DNA from: Luteimonas_C sp035250245
GTDB lineage: Bacteria > Pseudomonadota > Gammaproteobacteria > Xanthomonadales > Xanthomonadaceae
Reading direction: 5' to 3'
DNA: 64,000 bases
Assembly: GCA_035250245.1 (NCBI GenBank)
Contig: DATFFH010000049.1
Coordinates: forward strand, 93,206 to 157,205
Part shown: piece by piece, positions 57,605 through 64,000 of the stretch
Position numbering within the stretch: the first letter of the stretch is position 1
Layout: each line of letters opens with the position of its first letter
Program-made: the position numbers and the translations under genes
Notes under the pieces: generated by a model
The model's input: the letters and a program-made list of their open reading frames with translations, nothing else
The model's database searches: none
Told to the model about the DNA's origin: nothing

Positions 57605-57632
57605 GACAGCTAAAGACAAAGGCAAGCCGGCG

Positions 57633-58226
57633 ATGAAATCCATCTGCGTCTACTGCGGCTCCAACTCCGGCAACAAGCCGGTCTACGCCGAACGCGCGAT
57701 GGCGCTAGGCACCCGCATCGCCAAGGAAAAACTCGCCCTGGTCTACGGCGGCGGCAATGTCGGCCTGATGGGTATCGTTGCCGACGCGGTATTGGAAGCC
57801 GGCGGTGAAGCCGTCGGCGTGATTCCGGCGCAATTGGTCGAATGGGAAGTCGCCCACGACCGCCTGACCCGGCTCGAAGTGGTCGAATCCATGCACGAGC
57901 GCAAGGCCCGCATGTTCGATCTGGCCGACGCGTTCGTCGCCCTGCCCGGCGGCTTCGGCACGCTGGACGAAATGTTCGAAATGCTCACCTGGCGCCAGCT
58001 GGGCCTGGGCGACAAGCCTTGCGCCTTCTTCGATGTCGACGGCTTCTACGCGCCGCTGATGGCGATGCTGGACCGCATGGTGACCGAACGTTTCCTGCAC
58101 GCCGACCAACGCACCGACCTGTGGCACGGCGACGACATCGACACCTTGTTTTCCTGGATGCACGCTTACAAGCCGGCGCAGGCATCGAAATGGATGGACG
58201 AAAAGCGGCGGCGGGAATTGAGGTAA
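57633..58226 (+). CDS. LOG family protein (cytokinin riboside 5'-monophosphate phosphoribohydrolase-like)
   Basis: A 197-residue Rossmann-fold nucleotide phosphoribohydrolase. The start MKSICVYCGSNSG, LVYGGGNVGLMGIVAD, the HERKARMFDLADAFVALPGG segment and the catalytic PGGFGTLDEMFE motif (about 104-115) are diagnostic. In plants and some bacteria LOG releases cytokinin bases from the 5'-monophosphate; in most bacteria the role is nucleotide salvage or unknown. The frame is open upstream through the dRS3-like repeat, but the family N terminus fixes the ATG at 57633. It is convergent with the CoA-binding protein gene. Confidence 0.93.
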   Translation: MKSICVYCGSNSGNKPVYAERAMALGTRIAKEKLALVYGGGNVGLMGIVADAVLEAGGEAVGVIPAQLVEWEVAHDRLTRLEVVESMHERKARMFDLADAFVALPGGFGTLDEMFEMLTWRQLGLGDKPCAFFDVDGFYAPLMAMLDRMVTERFLHADQRTDLWHGDDIDTLFSWMHAYKPAQASKWMDEKRRRELR

Positions 58227-58233
58227 TTCGCCG

Positions 58234-58674
58234 TCAGGCGCCGCTGCGCCAACGCCGGTGCTCGACCATCATGCACTGGTCTTGGACCACGTCGATTCCC
58301 GCGGCCAGAAGGCGTTCGGCGAAACCGTCGTGGCGGATGCCGGTCTGCAGCCAGACTGCGCGTGGCCGAGCCTTGAGCAGATCGTCCAGGTGCGGTTCCA
58401 GGTCTGCCGATTTGCGAAAGACATCGACTACATCCACCCGGCCCGGCACGTCGGCGACGTTGCGGTACACCGGCTTGCCGAGGATTTCCGTCACTTCCGG
58501 GTAATACACCGGCACCGGAATCACCTCGTAGCCGGCACGCTGCATATACGCCGGAATCATATGCGCCGGCGCGGGCATGCGGTCCGCGGGCTTGATGCCG
58601 AGCACGGCGATGCAGCGGACTCCCCCGAGCAAACGGTCGATCTCGCGATGGCTCTGCAGCAACGTTCCGCGCAT
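58234..58674 (-). CDS. CoA-binding domain protein (YccU-like)
   Basis: A 146-residue single-domain Rossmann protein of the CoA-binding family (related to the N-terminal domain of succinyl-CoA synthetase alpha). Features: VRCIAVLGIKPADRMPAPAH, IPAYMQRAGYEVIPVPVYYP, VDVVDVFRKSADL, and the C-terminal AAGIDVVQDQCMMVEHRRW. Function is not established. Its ATG overlaps the fumarase stop by one base (TGATG), so it is translated with class I fumarase, which hints at a metabolic link. Confidence 0.9.
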   Translation of the reverse strand: MRGTLLQSHREIDRLLGGVRCIAVLGIKPADRMPAPAHMIPAYMQRAGYEVIPVPVYYPEVTEILGKPVYRNVADVPGRVDVVDVFRKSADLEPHLDDLLKARPRAVWLQTGIRHDGFAERLLAAGIDVVQDQCMMVEHRRWRSGA

Positions 58675-60212
58675 CAGGCCGCCTCCACCACTACCGGAAT
58701 TTTGCCGATTCGCGCCTGCCATTCGCGCGGCCCGGTCTTGTGCACCGATTCGCCAGCCGAATCGACAGCCACGGTCACCGGCATGTCTTGCACGGTGAAC
58801 TCGTAGATTGCTTCCATGCCCAGGTCCTCGAATGCGACCACGCGCGCGGCCTTGATCGCTTTCGAAACCAGATAAGCCGCGCCGCCCACTGCCATCAAAT
58901 ACACCGACTTGTGCTTGCGGATCGCTTCGATCGCCGTCGGCCCGCGTTCGGCCTTGCCGACCATGCCCAGCAAGCCGGTTTCGCTGAGCACCTGTTCGGT
59001 GAACTTGTCCATGCGCGTGGCGGTGGTCGGGCCTGCCGGGCCGACCGCTTCGTCGCGCACCGGGTCGACCGGGCCGACGTAATAGATGAAACGTCCGGCG
59101 AAATCGACCGGCAGCGTCTCGCCCTTGTTGAGCATGTCGACCATGCGCTTGTGCGCGGCGTCGCGGCCGGTGAGCAGCTTGCCGTTGAGCAACAGCACCT
59201 CGCCCGGCTTCCACGATGCGACTTCTTCGCGAGTCACCGTATCCAGATCCACACGACGTCCTTTCGACGCGTCGTAGGTCAGCTTCGGCCAGTCTTCCAA
59301 GGAAGGCGGATCCAGCATCACCGGGCCGCTGCCGTCGAGCACGAAATGCGCATGGCGGGTCGCGGCGCAGTTCGGGATCATCGCCACCGGCAGATTCGCC
59401 GCGTGGGTCGGATAGTCCTTGATCTTGATGTCGAGCACCGTGGTCAGGCCGCCCAAGCCCTGCGCGCCGATGCCGAGTGCGTTGACCTTGTCGTAGATCT
59501 CCAAACGCAACTCTTCCAGGCGGTTGGACGGACCGCGCGCCTGCAGATCGACGATGTCTATCGGCTCCATCAGCGCTTCCTTGGCCAGCAGCATCGCCTT
59601 CTCGGCGGTGCCGCCGATGCCGATGCCGAGCATGCCCGGCGGGCACCAGCCGGCGCCCATCGTCGGCACGGTCTTCAGCACCCAGTCGACGATGGAGTCG
59701 GACGGATTGAGCATCGCGAATTTCGACTTGGCCTCCGAGCCGCCGCCTTTCGCAGCGACGATCACATCGACCGTATTTCCGGGAACCACCGACACGTTGA
59801 CCACGGCCGGCGTGTTGTCGCCGGTGTTCTTGCGGCCGCCCGCCGGGTCGCGCAGCACGCTGGCGCGCAGCTTGTTGTCGGGGTGGTTATAGGCGCGGCG
59901 CACGCCTTCGTTGACCATGTCCTCCACGCCCATGGTCGCCCCGTCCCAGCGCACGTCCATGCCGATTTTCAGGAACACGGTGACGATGCCGGTGTCCTGG
60001 CAGATCGGCCGGTGGCCTTCGGCGCACATCCGCGAATTGATCAGGATCTGGGCCATGGCATCCTTGGCCGCCGGCGATTCCTCGCGCTCGTAGGCGGCGG
60101 CCAGGTTCCGGATGTAATCGACCGGGTGGTAATAGCTGATGTACTGCAGGGCGTCGGCGACGCTCTGGATGAGGTCGTCCTGGCGGATGGCGCGGGTGGG
60201 ATTCGTAGTCAC
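58674..60212 (-). CDS. Class I fumarate hydratase (iron-sulfur, FumA/FumB type)
   Basis: [4Fe-4S] fumarase. From the GTG at 60212 it has 512 residues and begins (M)TTNPTRAIRQDDLIQSVADA. The N-terminal alpha domain carries cluster cysteines (one in ICQDTGIVTVF, one in GAGWCPPGMLGIGIGG, another in PNCAATRHAHF). The beta domain (about 330-512; VYYIG-like FIYYVGPVDPVRDEAVGPAG and GPTTATRMDKF) holds the rest of the active site. An in-frame ATG at 60242 is an alternative. I prefer the GTG because TAAAAT (60241-60246 on this strand) looks like the -10 of the gene, as before purB. Confidence 0.94.
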   Translation of the reverse strand: MTTNPTRAIRQDDLIQSVADALQYISYYHPVDYIRNLAAAYEREESPAAKDAMAQILINSRMCAEGHRPICQDTGIVTVFLKIGMDVRWDGATMGVEDMVNEGVRRAYNHPDNKLRASVLRDPAGGRKNTGDNTPAVVNVSVVPGNTVDVIVAAKGGGSEAKSKFAMLNPSDSIVDWVLKTVPTMGAGWCPPGMLGIGIGGTAEKAMLLAKEALMEPIDIVDLQARGPSNRLEELRLEIYDKVNALGIGAQGLGGLTTVLDIKIKDYPTHAANLPVAMIPNCAATRHAHFVLDGSGPVMLDPPSLEDWPKLTYDASKGRRVDLDTVTREEVASWKPGEVLLLNGKLLTGRDAAHKRMVDMLNKGETLPVDFAGRFIYYVGPVDPVRDEAVGPAGPTTATRMDKFTEQVLSETGLLGMVGKAERGPTAIEAIRKHKSVYLMAVGGAAYLVSKAIKAARVVAFEDLGMEAIYEFTVQDMPVTVAVDSAGESVHKTGPREWQARIGKIPVVVEAA

Positions 60213-60301
60213 GGCGGGCTGAAAGCGGGCTGAGCCGGTCATTTTAGCGCGCCCGGCCCACCGTTCCGGCATTAAACCTTTCGCCGTGGTCAGGCATCTG
60301 A

Positions 60302-60898
60302 ATGAGTATGCTGATGGCCACGATGACCGAGCTGATGCCCGCCACCGCGATGGCCGCGCCCGCGCAGGACACCGACGAAGCGCTGGTGCGCGCGTCCAGC
60401 GCCGGCGACATGGGCGCCTTCGAGGCGCTCTACCGCCGGCACCTGGGCCGGGTCCACGGCGTGATCCTGCGCCTGGTAGGCGGCCAGCACGGCCGGGCCG
60501 AGGATTTGACCCAGGAAGCTTTCGTAAGGGCATGGCAGGCGCTGCCGTCCTACCGTTTCGAAAGCGCCTTCGGCACTTGGCTGTACCGGCTGGCGGCGAA
60601 CACGGCGCTGATGGAACTGCGCTCGCGCCGCGGCCAGCCGCGGATGGACGCCGACGACGGCTACGATGGCATCGGCAGCGTCGATTCGGCCGGGCACACT
60701 ACGGCCCTGTCGGCGGATTTGGAAAAAGTCGTCGCTACCCTGCCGCCGCGTGCGCGCGCCGTGCTGGTGCTGCACGATGTGGAAGGCTGGAAGCACGAGG
60801 AAATCGCCGCCGAGCTGGACATGGCGGTGGGCAGTTCGAAAGCTCAGTTACACCGCGCGCGCATGCTGTTGCGCGAACGGCTCGGAGGTGAAGCATGA
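60302..60898 (+). CDS. RNA polymerase sigma factor, ECF (sigma-70 family)
   Basis: A 198-residue alternative sigma factor. Region 2 (about 25-95) has ALYRRHLGRVHGVILRLVGG, AEDLTQEAFVRAWQALPSYR and FGTWLYRLAANTALMELRSR. Region 4 (about 135-190) has LPPRARAVLVLHDVEGWKHE and EIAAELDMAVGSSKAQLHRA. The N terminus is Met/Ala-rich and several ATGs are possible. AGG lies 9 bases before 60302. Four bases overlap the next gene, the probable anti-sigma factor, and the operon continues to a beta-repeat protein and a serine hydrolase, suggesting an envelope-stress regulon. Confidence 0.93.
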   Translation: MSMLMATMTELMPATAMAAPAQDTDEALVRASSAGDMGAFEALYRRHLGRVHGVILRLVGGQHGRAEDLTQEAFVRAWQALPSYRFESAFGTWLYRLAANTALMELRSRRGQPRMDADDGYDGIGSVDSAGHTTALSADLEKVVATLPPRARAVLVLHDVEGWKHEEIAAELDMAVGSSKAQLHRARMLLRERLGGEA

Positions 60899-61479
60899 CC
60901 ACGCAAGACCACAACGCGATGCCTCAAGACGACGGCCTGCCCGATGCGCTGCGCTGGCAACTGCGCGCGCTGCGCCGCGAAGCGATGCCGGAACGCGACC
61001 TGTGGGCCGGCATCTCGGCGCGCATCGCTGCCGAGCCGGCGGCCGCGCAGCCCGCGCCGGCGGCGAACGTGGTCGCCCTGCCCCGGTCTTCGCACCGCAG
61101 GCTCGGCTGGCTGGCGATGGCCGCCTCGGTCGCGCTGGCGGTCGGCCTGGTCTGGCAACTGCGGCCGGCGGGAACCGGAGTGTCTTCGGAAGAATCCGAA
61201 ACCTTCGCGAGCGCCGCTCCGCATGCTGACCCCACCACCGCGATCCTGATTTCGCGCGAAGCCTCGGCCATGACCTGGGAATACAAGGCCGCCCTGCGCG
61301 AGATCGACGCCCACAACCGTCCGGTCGCCGACGCCACTGCCCTGCGCCAGCTGGATCGCAGCGCCGCGGAAGTGCGCAGCGCCCTGAACCAGAACCCCGA
61401 AGCTCGTTTCCTGCTCGAACGGCTGCAGAAGCTTTACGCGCAGCGGCTCGCGCTGACCCAGCGCCTCGCTTTGAGTTGA
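60895..61479 (+). CDS. Probable anti-sigma factor, single-pass membrane protein
   Basis: A 194-residue protein with one transmembrane segment (LGWLAMAASVALAVGLVWQL, about 78-97). The cytoplasmic N-terminal part has a short helical region (LPDALRWQLRALRREAMPER) that would bind the sigma factor. The periplasmic part is helical (REASAMTWEYKAALREIDAH) and ends with heptad-like leucines. There is no zinc-binding HxxxCxxC motif. The sigma-factor context and topology give the assignment, since no strong family signature is visible. Its start overlaps the sigma gene stop (ATGA). Confidence 0.78.
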   Translation: MTTQDHNAMPQDDGLPDALRWQLRALRREAMPERDLWAGISARIAAEPAAAQPAPAANVVALPRSSHRRLGWLAMAASVALAVGLVWQLRPAGTGVSSEESETFASAAPHADPTTAILISREASAMTWEYKAALREIDAHNRPVADATALRQLDRSAAEVRSALNQNPEARFLLERLQKLYAQRLALTQRLALS

Positions 61480-61523
61480 GCTGGCTTCGAACCGAAAATA
61501 TACAGATTCACCGGAGAACCCTC

Positions 61524-62408
61524 ATGAAACTGCGTCTGCTGACCCTGGCCCTGCTCCTCGGCATCGCCGCCCCGGCCTGGGCGGGCAAGCCTATCGACGA
61601 GACCCGCTCGCTCAACCCGCGCGGCACGGTCAGCGTCGAAAACGTGAAAGGCCGCATCGAAGTGCGCGTCTGGGACAAGCCGCAGGTGCACATCGGCGGC
61701 AGCCTGGGCGACGGCGTCGAGCGCTTCGACATCGATGGCGGCGGTGACCGCCTCGACATCGAAGTCAAATACCCGAACAACAGCCGCAACAGCGAGCCGA
61801 CCCACCTGGTGCTGCAGGTACCGACCCTGGCCAGCCTGGACATCGACGGCGTCGCGGTCGACATCGACATCATCGGCACCGCCGGCGCCGAGCTCGGAGT
61901 GGACAGCGTCAGCGGCAACGTGACCGTGGCCGGCGCGCCACGCCGCGCCGACATCGAAAGCGTCAGCGGCGAAGTCAAAGTCACGCTCAACAGCAGCGAA
62001 GTCAGCGTTCAGTCGGTCAGCGGCAACGTCGAACTGCGCGGCCGCTTGAACGGCAGCGTCGTAGCCGAGACGGTCTCCGGCGATCTGAGCATCGATACCC
62101 GCGGCGAACGCCTGCGCAGCCTCAGCGCCAGCAGCGTCTCGGGCAACATCGGCGTCCGCGGCGCCTTGGCCGACGGCGGCAAGATCAGCACCGAATCGGT
62201 CAGCGGCAATATCGATATCACGATGCCCAAGTCGCTGTCGGCGAAGGTCAGCGGCGAAAGCTTCAGCGGCGACCTCAGCGCCCCCGGCGCGCACGTCAAC
62301 CGCGCCAAGTACGGCCCGGGCTCGGATTTCGAGCAGCGCTACGGCGGCGGCAACGGCGATATCCGGATCGAGACTTTCTCCGGCAGGGGCAGCCTGGAAT
62401 TGAACTGA
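61524..62408 (+). CDS. Secreted DUF4097 beta-solenoid protein with seven SVSGN/D repeats
   Basis: A 294-residue exported protein (signal MKLRLLTLALLLGIAAPAWA). The first 125 residues form an N-terminal beta domain (RGTVSVENVKGRIEVRVWDK). Then follow seven repeats of 18-23 residues centred on SVSGN, SVSGE, TVSGD or SFSGD (DSVSGNVTV, ESVSGEVKV, QSVSGNVEL, ETVSGDLSI, SSVSGNIGV, ESVSGNIDI, ESFSGDLSA). Such repeats build a parallel beta-helix. Related proteins are widespread downstream of ECF sigma/anti-sigma pairs. Function unknown. The gene at 43842 has the same design with GSGD repeats. Confidence 0.9.
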   Translation: MKLRLLTLALLLGIAAPAWAGKPIDETRSLNPRGTVSVENVKGRIEVRVWDKPQVHIGGSLGDGVERFDIDGGGDRLDIEVKYPNNSRNSEPTHLVLQVPTLASLDIDGVAVDIDIIGTAGAELGVDSVSGNVTVAGAPRRADIESVSGEVKVTLNSSEVSVQSVSGNVELRGRLNGSVVAETVSGDLSIDTRGERLRSLSASSVSGNIGVRGALADGGKISTESVSGNIDITMPKSLSAKVSGESFSGDLSAPGAHVNRAKYGPGSDFEQRYGGGNGDIRIETFSGRGSLELN

Positions 62409-62463
62409 CGCGGCGCGTACGCCTCCGGCGGCATCCTTGACCCTTATTCCCGCTGGAGGCTGC

Positions 62464-63939
62464 ATGCGACGTTTGATCGTCATCTTGGCGCTGTCGATCT
62501 GCAGCGCCGGTTCGGTCATCGCCTCCGAAACGCCGAAAGTCGGCGATTCCCGTCAAACGGCGATGGATCGCACGTTCGAACGCCTGGGCGCCGAATTCAT
62601 CAAGAACGGCCGCACCGACGGCATGTCGATCGCGGTGGTCAAGGACGGCAAGGCGCACTTCTACAACTTCGGCTCGGTCACGCGCGAAGCAACGCAAGCC
62701 CCGACCGAACGCAGCATCTACGAAATCGGTTCGATCAGCAAAGTCTTCACTTCGCTGCTGCTGGCGCATGCGGTAAGCGAAGGAAAAATCGGCCTGCAGG
62801 ACGACATTCGCCGCTACCTGCCCGGCGACTATCCCAATCTGGCCTACGAAGGCACGCCGGTCCGCATCGTCGATCTCGCGAATACGACGTCCGCTTTGCC
62901 CGACAACCTGCCGAATCCTTTCCCGCAAGGTAAGTTCGACCCCGACAAGGCGCCCTTCGCCGCTCTGGAGGCGATGAAGGGCTTCAGGCCCGACCAGGTC
63001 TACGAAGAACTGAAGACGGCTAAGCTCAGCGCCAAACCGGGCACTACACCTGCACATTCGAATCTGGCAGCCGACCTGCTCGGGCGCATCCTCGAGAAGG
63101 TGTACGGCGAACCTTACGAAGCACTGATCGCGCGCTACATCGAAAAGCCCTTCGGCATGGCGTCCGGCACCGGCCGCAGCCGGGCCGGGAACGAAGTGCA
63201 CGGCTACAACAAACGGCAGGTGGCGATGCCGCGCCTGTACGACCGTTCTTTCCTGGCCGCAGGCGGTCTGCGCTACAGCACGGCCGACATGGCCAAATTC
63301 ATGGCGGCAGAGTTGGCCGCGGCCGATCCAGCTATTCGCCTCAGCCAACAGCCGGCCTGGGGCGACGTGGACGAAGTCGCCTCCGGTTTGAATTGGACCT
63401 TGAACAAGACCGTCGACGGCAAGCTGCGCTTGCGCATGTCCGGCAGCACTTTCGGTTGTTCGAGCTACATCGAACTGTATCCGGACCTGAATTACGCCAT
63501 CGTCCTGCTCGCCAATCGGCCCGGCGAAACCCAGAACGAGATGCAGGAGCTGGCGACCCGGGCCATGGAGGAGATCTGGGGCAAGCCGCCTGCACTGGCC
63601 GCGCTGGAAAGCGCATTGCAGGCGAACGGCTATCAAGACGCCGTGCGCATCGCGGCCGAGGTCCGGCGCAAGCATCCCGACCTTCATCTGACCGAACACT
63701 ACGTCAACCTGTGGGGCTATCGGCTGCTGGGGGAAAACAAGCCCAAGCAGGCTGTCGGTCTGTTCCTCTACAACGCCGAACTCTGGCCCAAGAGCTGGAA
63801 CGCTTTCGACAGCCTGGCCGAAGGTTACGAAAAGCTGGGCGACAAGCCGCGCGCGATCGCCAATTACAAGAAATCGCTCGAACTCAATCCGGACAACAAG
63901 AACGGCGCCGAGCATCTGCAAAAGCTGCAGGCACCCTAA
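62464..63939 (+). CDS. Serine hydrolase (beta-lactamase family) with C-terminal TPR
   Basis: A 491-residue exported enzyme. The signal peptide (MRRLIVILALSICSAGSVIA) precedes the serine beta-lactamase/PBP-C fold: SxxK is in YEIGSISKVFTSLLLAHA, and HSNLAADLL gives the second motif in place of YxN. The C-terminal ~110 residues hold TPR-like helices (SWNAFDSLAEGYEKLGDKPR, AIANYKKSLELNPDNKNGAE). This architecture occurs in peptidase or esterase homologues that may act on cell-wall peptides. It lies 55 bases after the DUF4097 gene. Confidence 0.9.
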   Translation: MRRLIVILALSICSAGSVIASETPKVGDSRQTAMDRTFERLGAEFIKNGRTDGMSIAVVKDGKAHFYNFGSVTREATQAPTERSIYEIGSISKVFTSLLLAHAVSEGKIGLQDDIRRYLPGDYPNLAYEGTPVRIVDLANTTSALPDNLPNPFPQGKFDPDKAPFAALEAMKGFRPDQVYEELKTAKLSAKPGTTPAHSNLAADLLGRILEKVYGEPYEALIARYIEKPFGMASGTGRSRAGNEVHGYNKRQVAMPRLYDRSFLAAGGLRYSTADMAKFMAAELAAADPAIRLSQQPAWGDVDEVASGLNWTLNKTVDGKLRLRMSGSTFGCSSYIELYPDLNYAIVLLANRPGETQNEMQELATRAMEEIWGKPPALAALESALQANGYQDAVRIAAEVRRKHPDLHLTEHYVNLWGYRLLGENKPKQAVGLFLYNAELWPKSWNAFDSLAEGYEKLGDKPRAIANYKKSLELNPDNKNGAEHLQKLQAP

Positions 63940-63972
63940 CCAAAAATCGGCATCTCACAGAAGTGGCTTTTC

Positions 63973-64000
63973 GTAGGAGCGGCTTTAGCCGCGAGCTCTT
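63973..64000. repeat. GTAG-type REP, left arm, cut by window end
   Basis: The arm GTAGGAGCGGCTTTAGCCGC-GAGC followed by TCTT matches the start of the pair at 46313. Its partner is expected just beyond the window. Confidence 0.85.

Noticed and set aside
57522..57632. An N-terminal extension of the LOG protein (37 codons)
   Set aside because: The extension is a translation of the lpd-proximal spacer and the dRS3-like repeat; the family N terminus starts at the ATG at 57633.

Overview
The window is high-GC chromosomal DNA from a gammaproteobacterium of the Xanthomonadaceae/Lysobacteraceae type (Lysobacter-like is my best guess). The evidence is the gene content: a methionine synthase split into two genes, a ~1,650-residue NAD-glutamate dehydrogenase, the tryptophan-to-kynurenine genes kmo/kynU/3-hydroxyanthranilate dioxygenase, a YtrA-type GntR/ABC operon, and very many GTAG-type REP hairpins between genes. 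I see no prophage, insertion sequence with a transposase, CRISPR array, rRNA or tRNA gene.

Layout. 1-4.4 kb (minus strand): the 5' part of an unknown gene, dnaB, and the ribosomal operon rpsF-rpsR-rplI with a structured leader and a good terminator, then an IscA-type Fe-S protein divergent from asnS. 5.9-8.4 kb: small envelope or unknown proteins, a PaiB-type FMN-binding protein and an atypical SDR. 8.5-15.9 kb: a plus-strand kynurenine/3-hydroxyanthranilate degradation cluster (aminomuconate-semialdehyde dehydrogenase, beta-carbonic anhydrase, RidA-type 2-aminomuconate deaminase, 3-hydroxyanthranilate dioxygenase, ACMS decarboxylase, kynureninase, a broken GIY-YIG gene, kynurenine monooxygenase). 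Together these genes would take kynurenine to 4-oxalocrotonate. 15.9-21.3 kb: exonuclease I, two DUF proteins, a 5'-nucleotidase, an acyltransferase and NAD kinase. 21.5-27.7 kb (minus): the giant glutamate dehydrogenase and an acyl-CoA dehydrogenase.

27.8-32.9 kb: an ArsR-methyltransferase regulator (SahR-like) next to the two halves of methionine synthase, the second carrying an in-frame repeat insertion. 32.9-38.8 kb: an acyltransferase, then minus-strand DUF2058, slyX, ugd, two FKBP isomerases and a glutathione peroxidase. 38.9-44.6 kb: a YtrA-like repressor with an ABC transporter, a serine hydrolase and a secreted beta-repeat protein, preceded by a 22-bp palindromic operator. 44.8-51.5 kb: fumC (minus), purB, a VOC protein, a glycerophosphodiesterase, a RoxA-like ribosomal oxygenase and a GNAT fusion. 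51.8-57.5 kb: the 2-oxoglutarate dehydrogenase genes sucA-sucB-lpd. 57.6-60.2 kb: a LOG-family protein, a CoA-binding protein and class I fumarase. 60.3-63.9 kb: an ECF sigma factor, its probable anti-sigma factor, a second beta-repeat protein and a second serine hydrolase fused to a TPR.

The accessory interest lies mainly in repeats. At least four families are present: GTAG REP pairs, a CCCTCTCCC..GGGAGAGGG-GGTTGGGGTGAGGG family, dRS3-like ATTCCC-N8-GGGAAT elements, and a long hairpin between the metH halves. They sit between genes, inside operons and, in metH, inside a protein. No single novel defence or metabolic system stands out. The best leads are the in-frame repeat in metH, REP pairs that share a spacer but carry different arms, the GIY-YIG remnant framed by inverted dRS3-like repeats, and the carbonic anhydrase translationally coupled into a decarboxylating catabolic operon.
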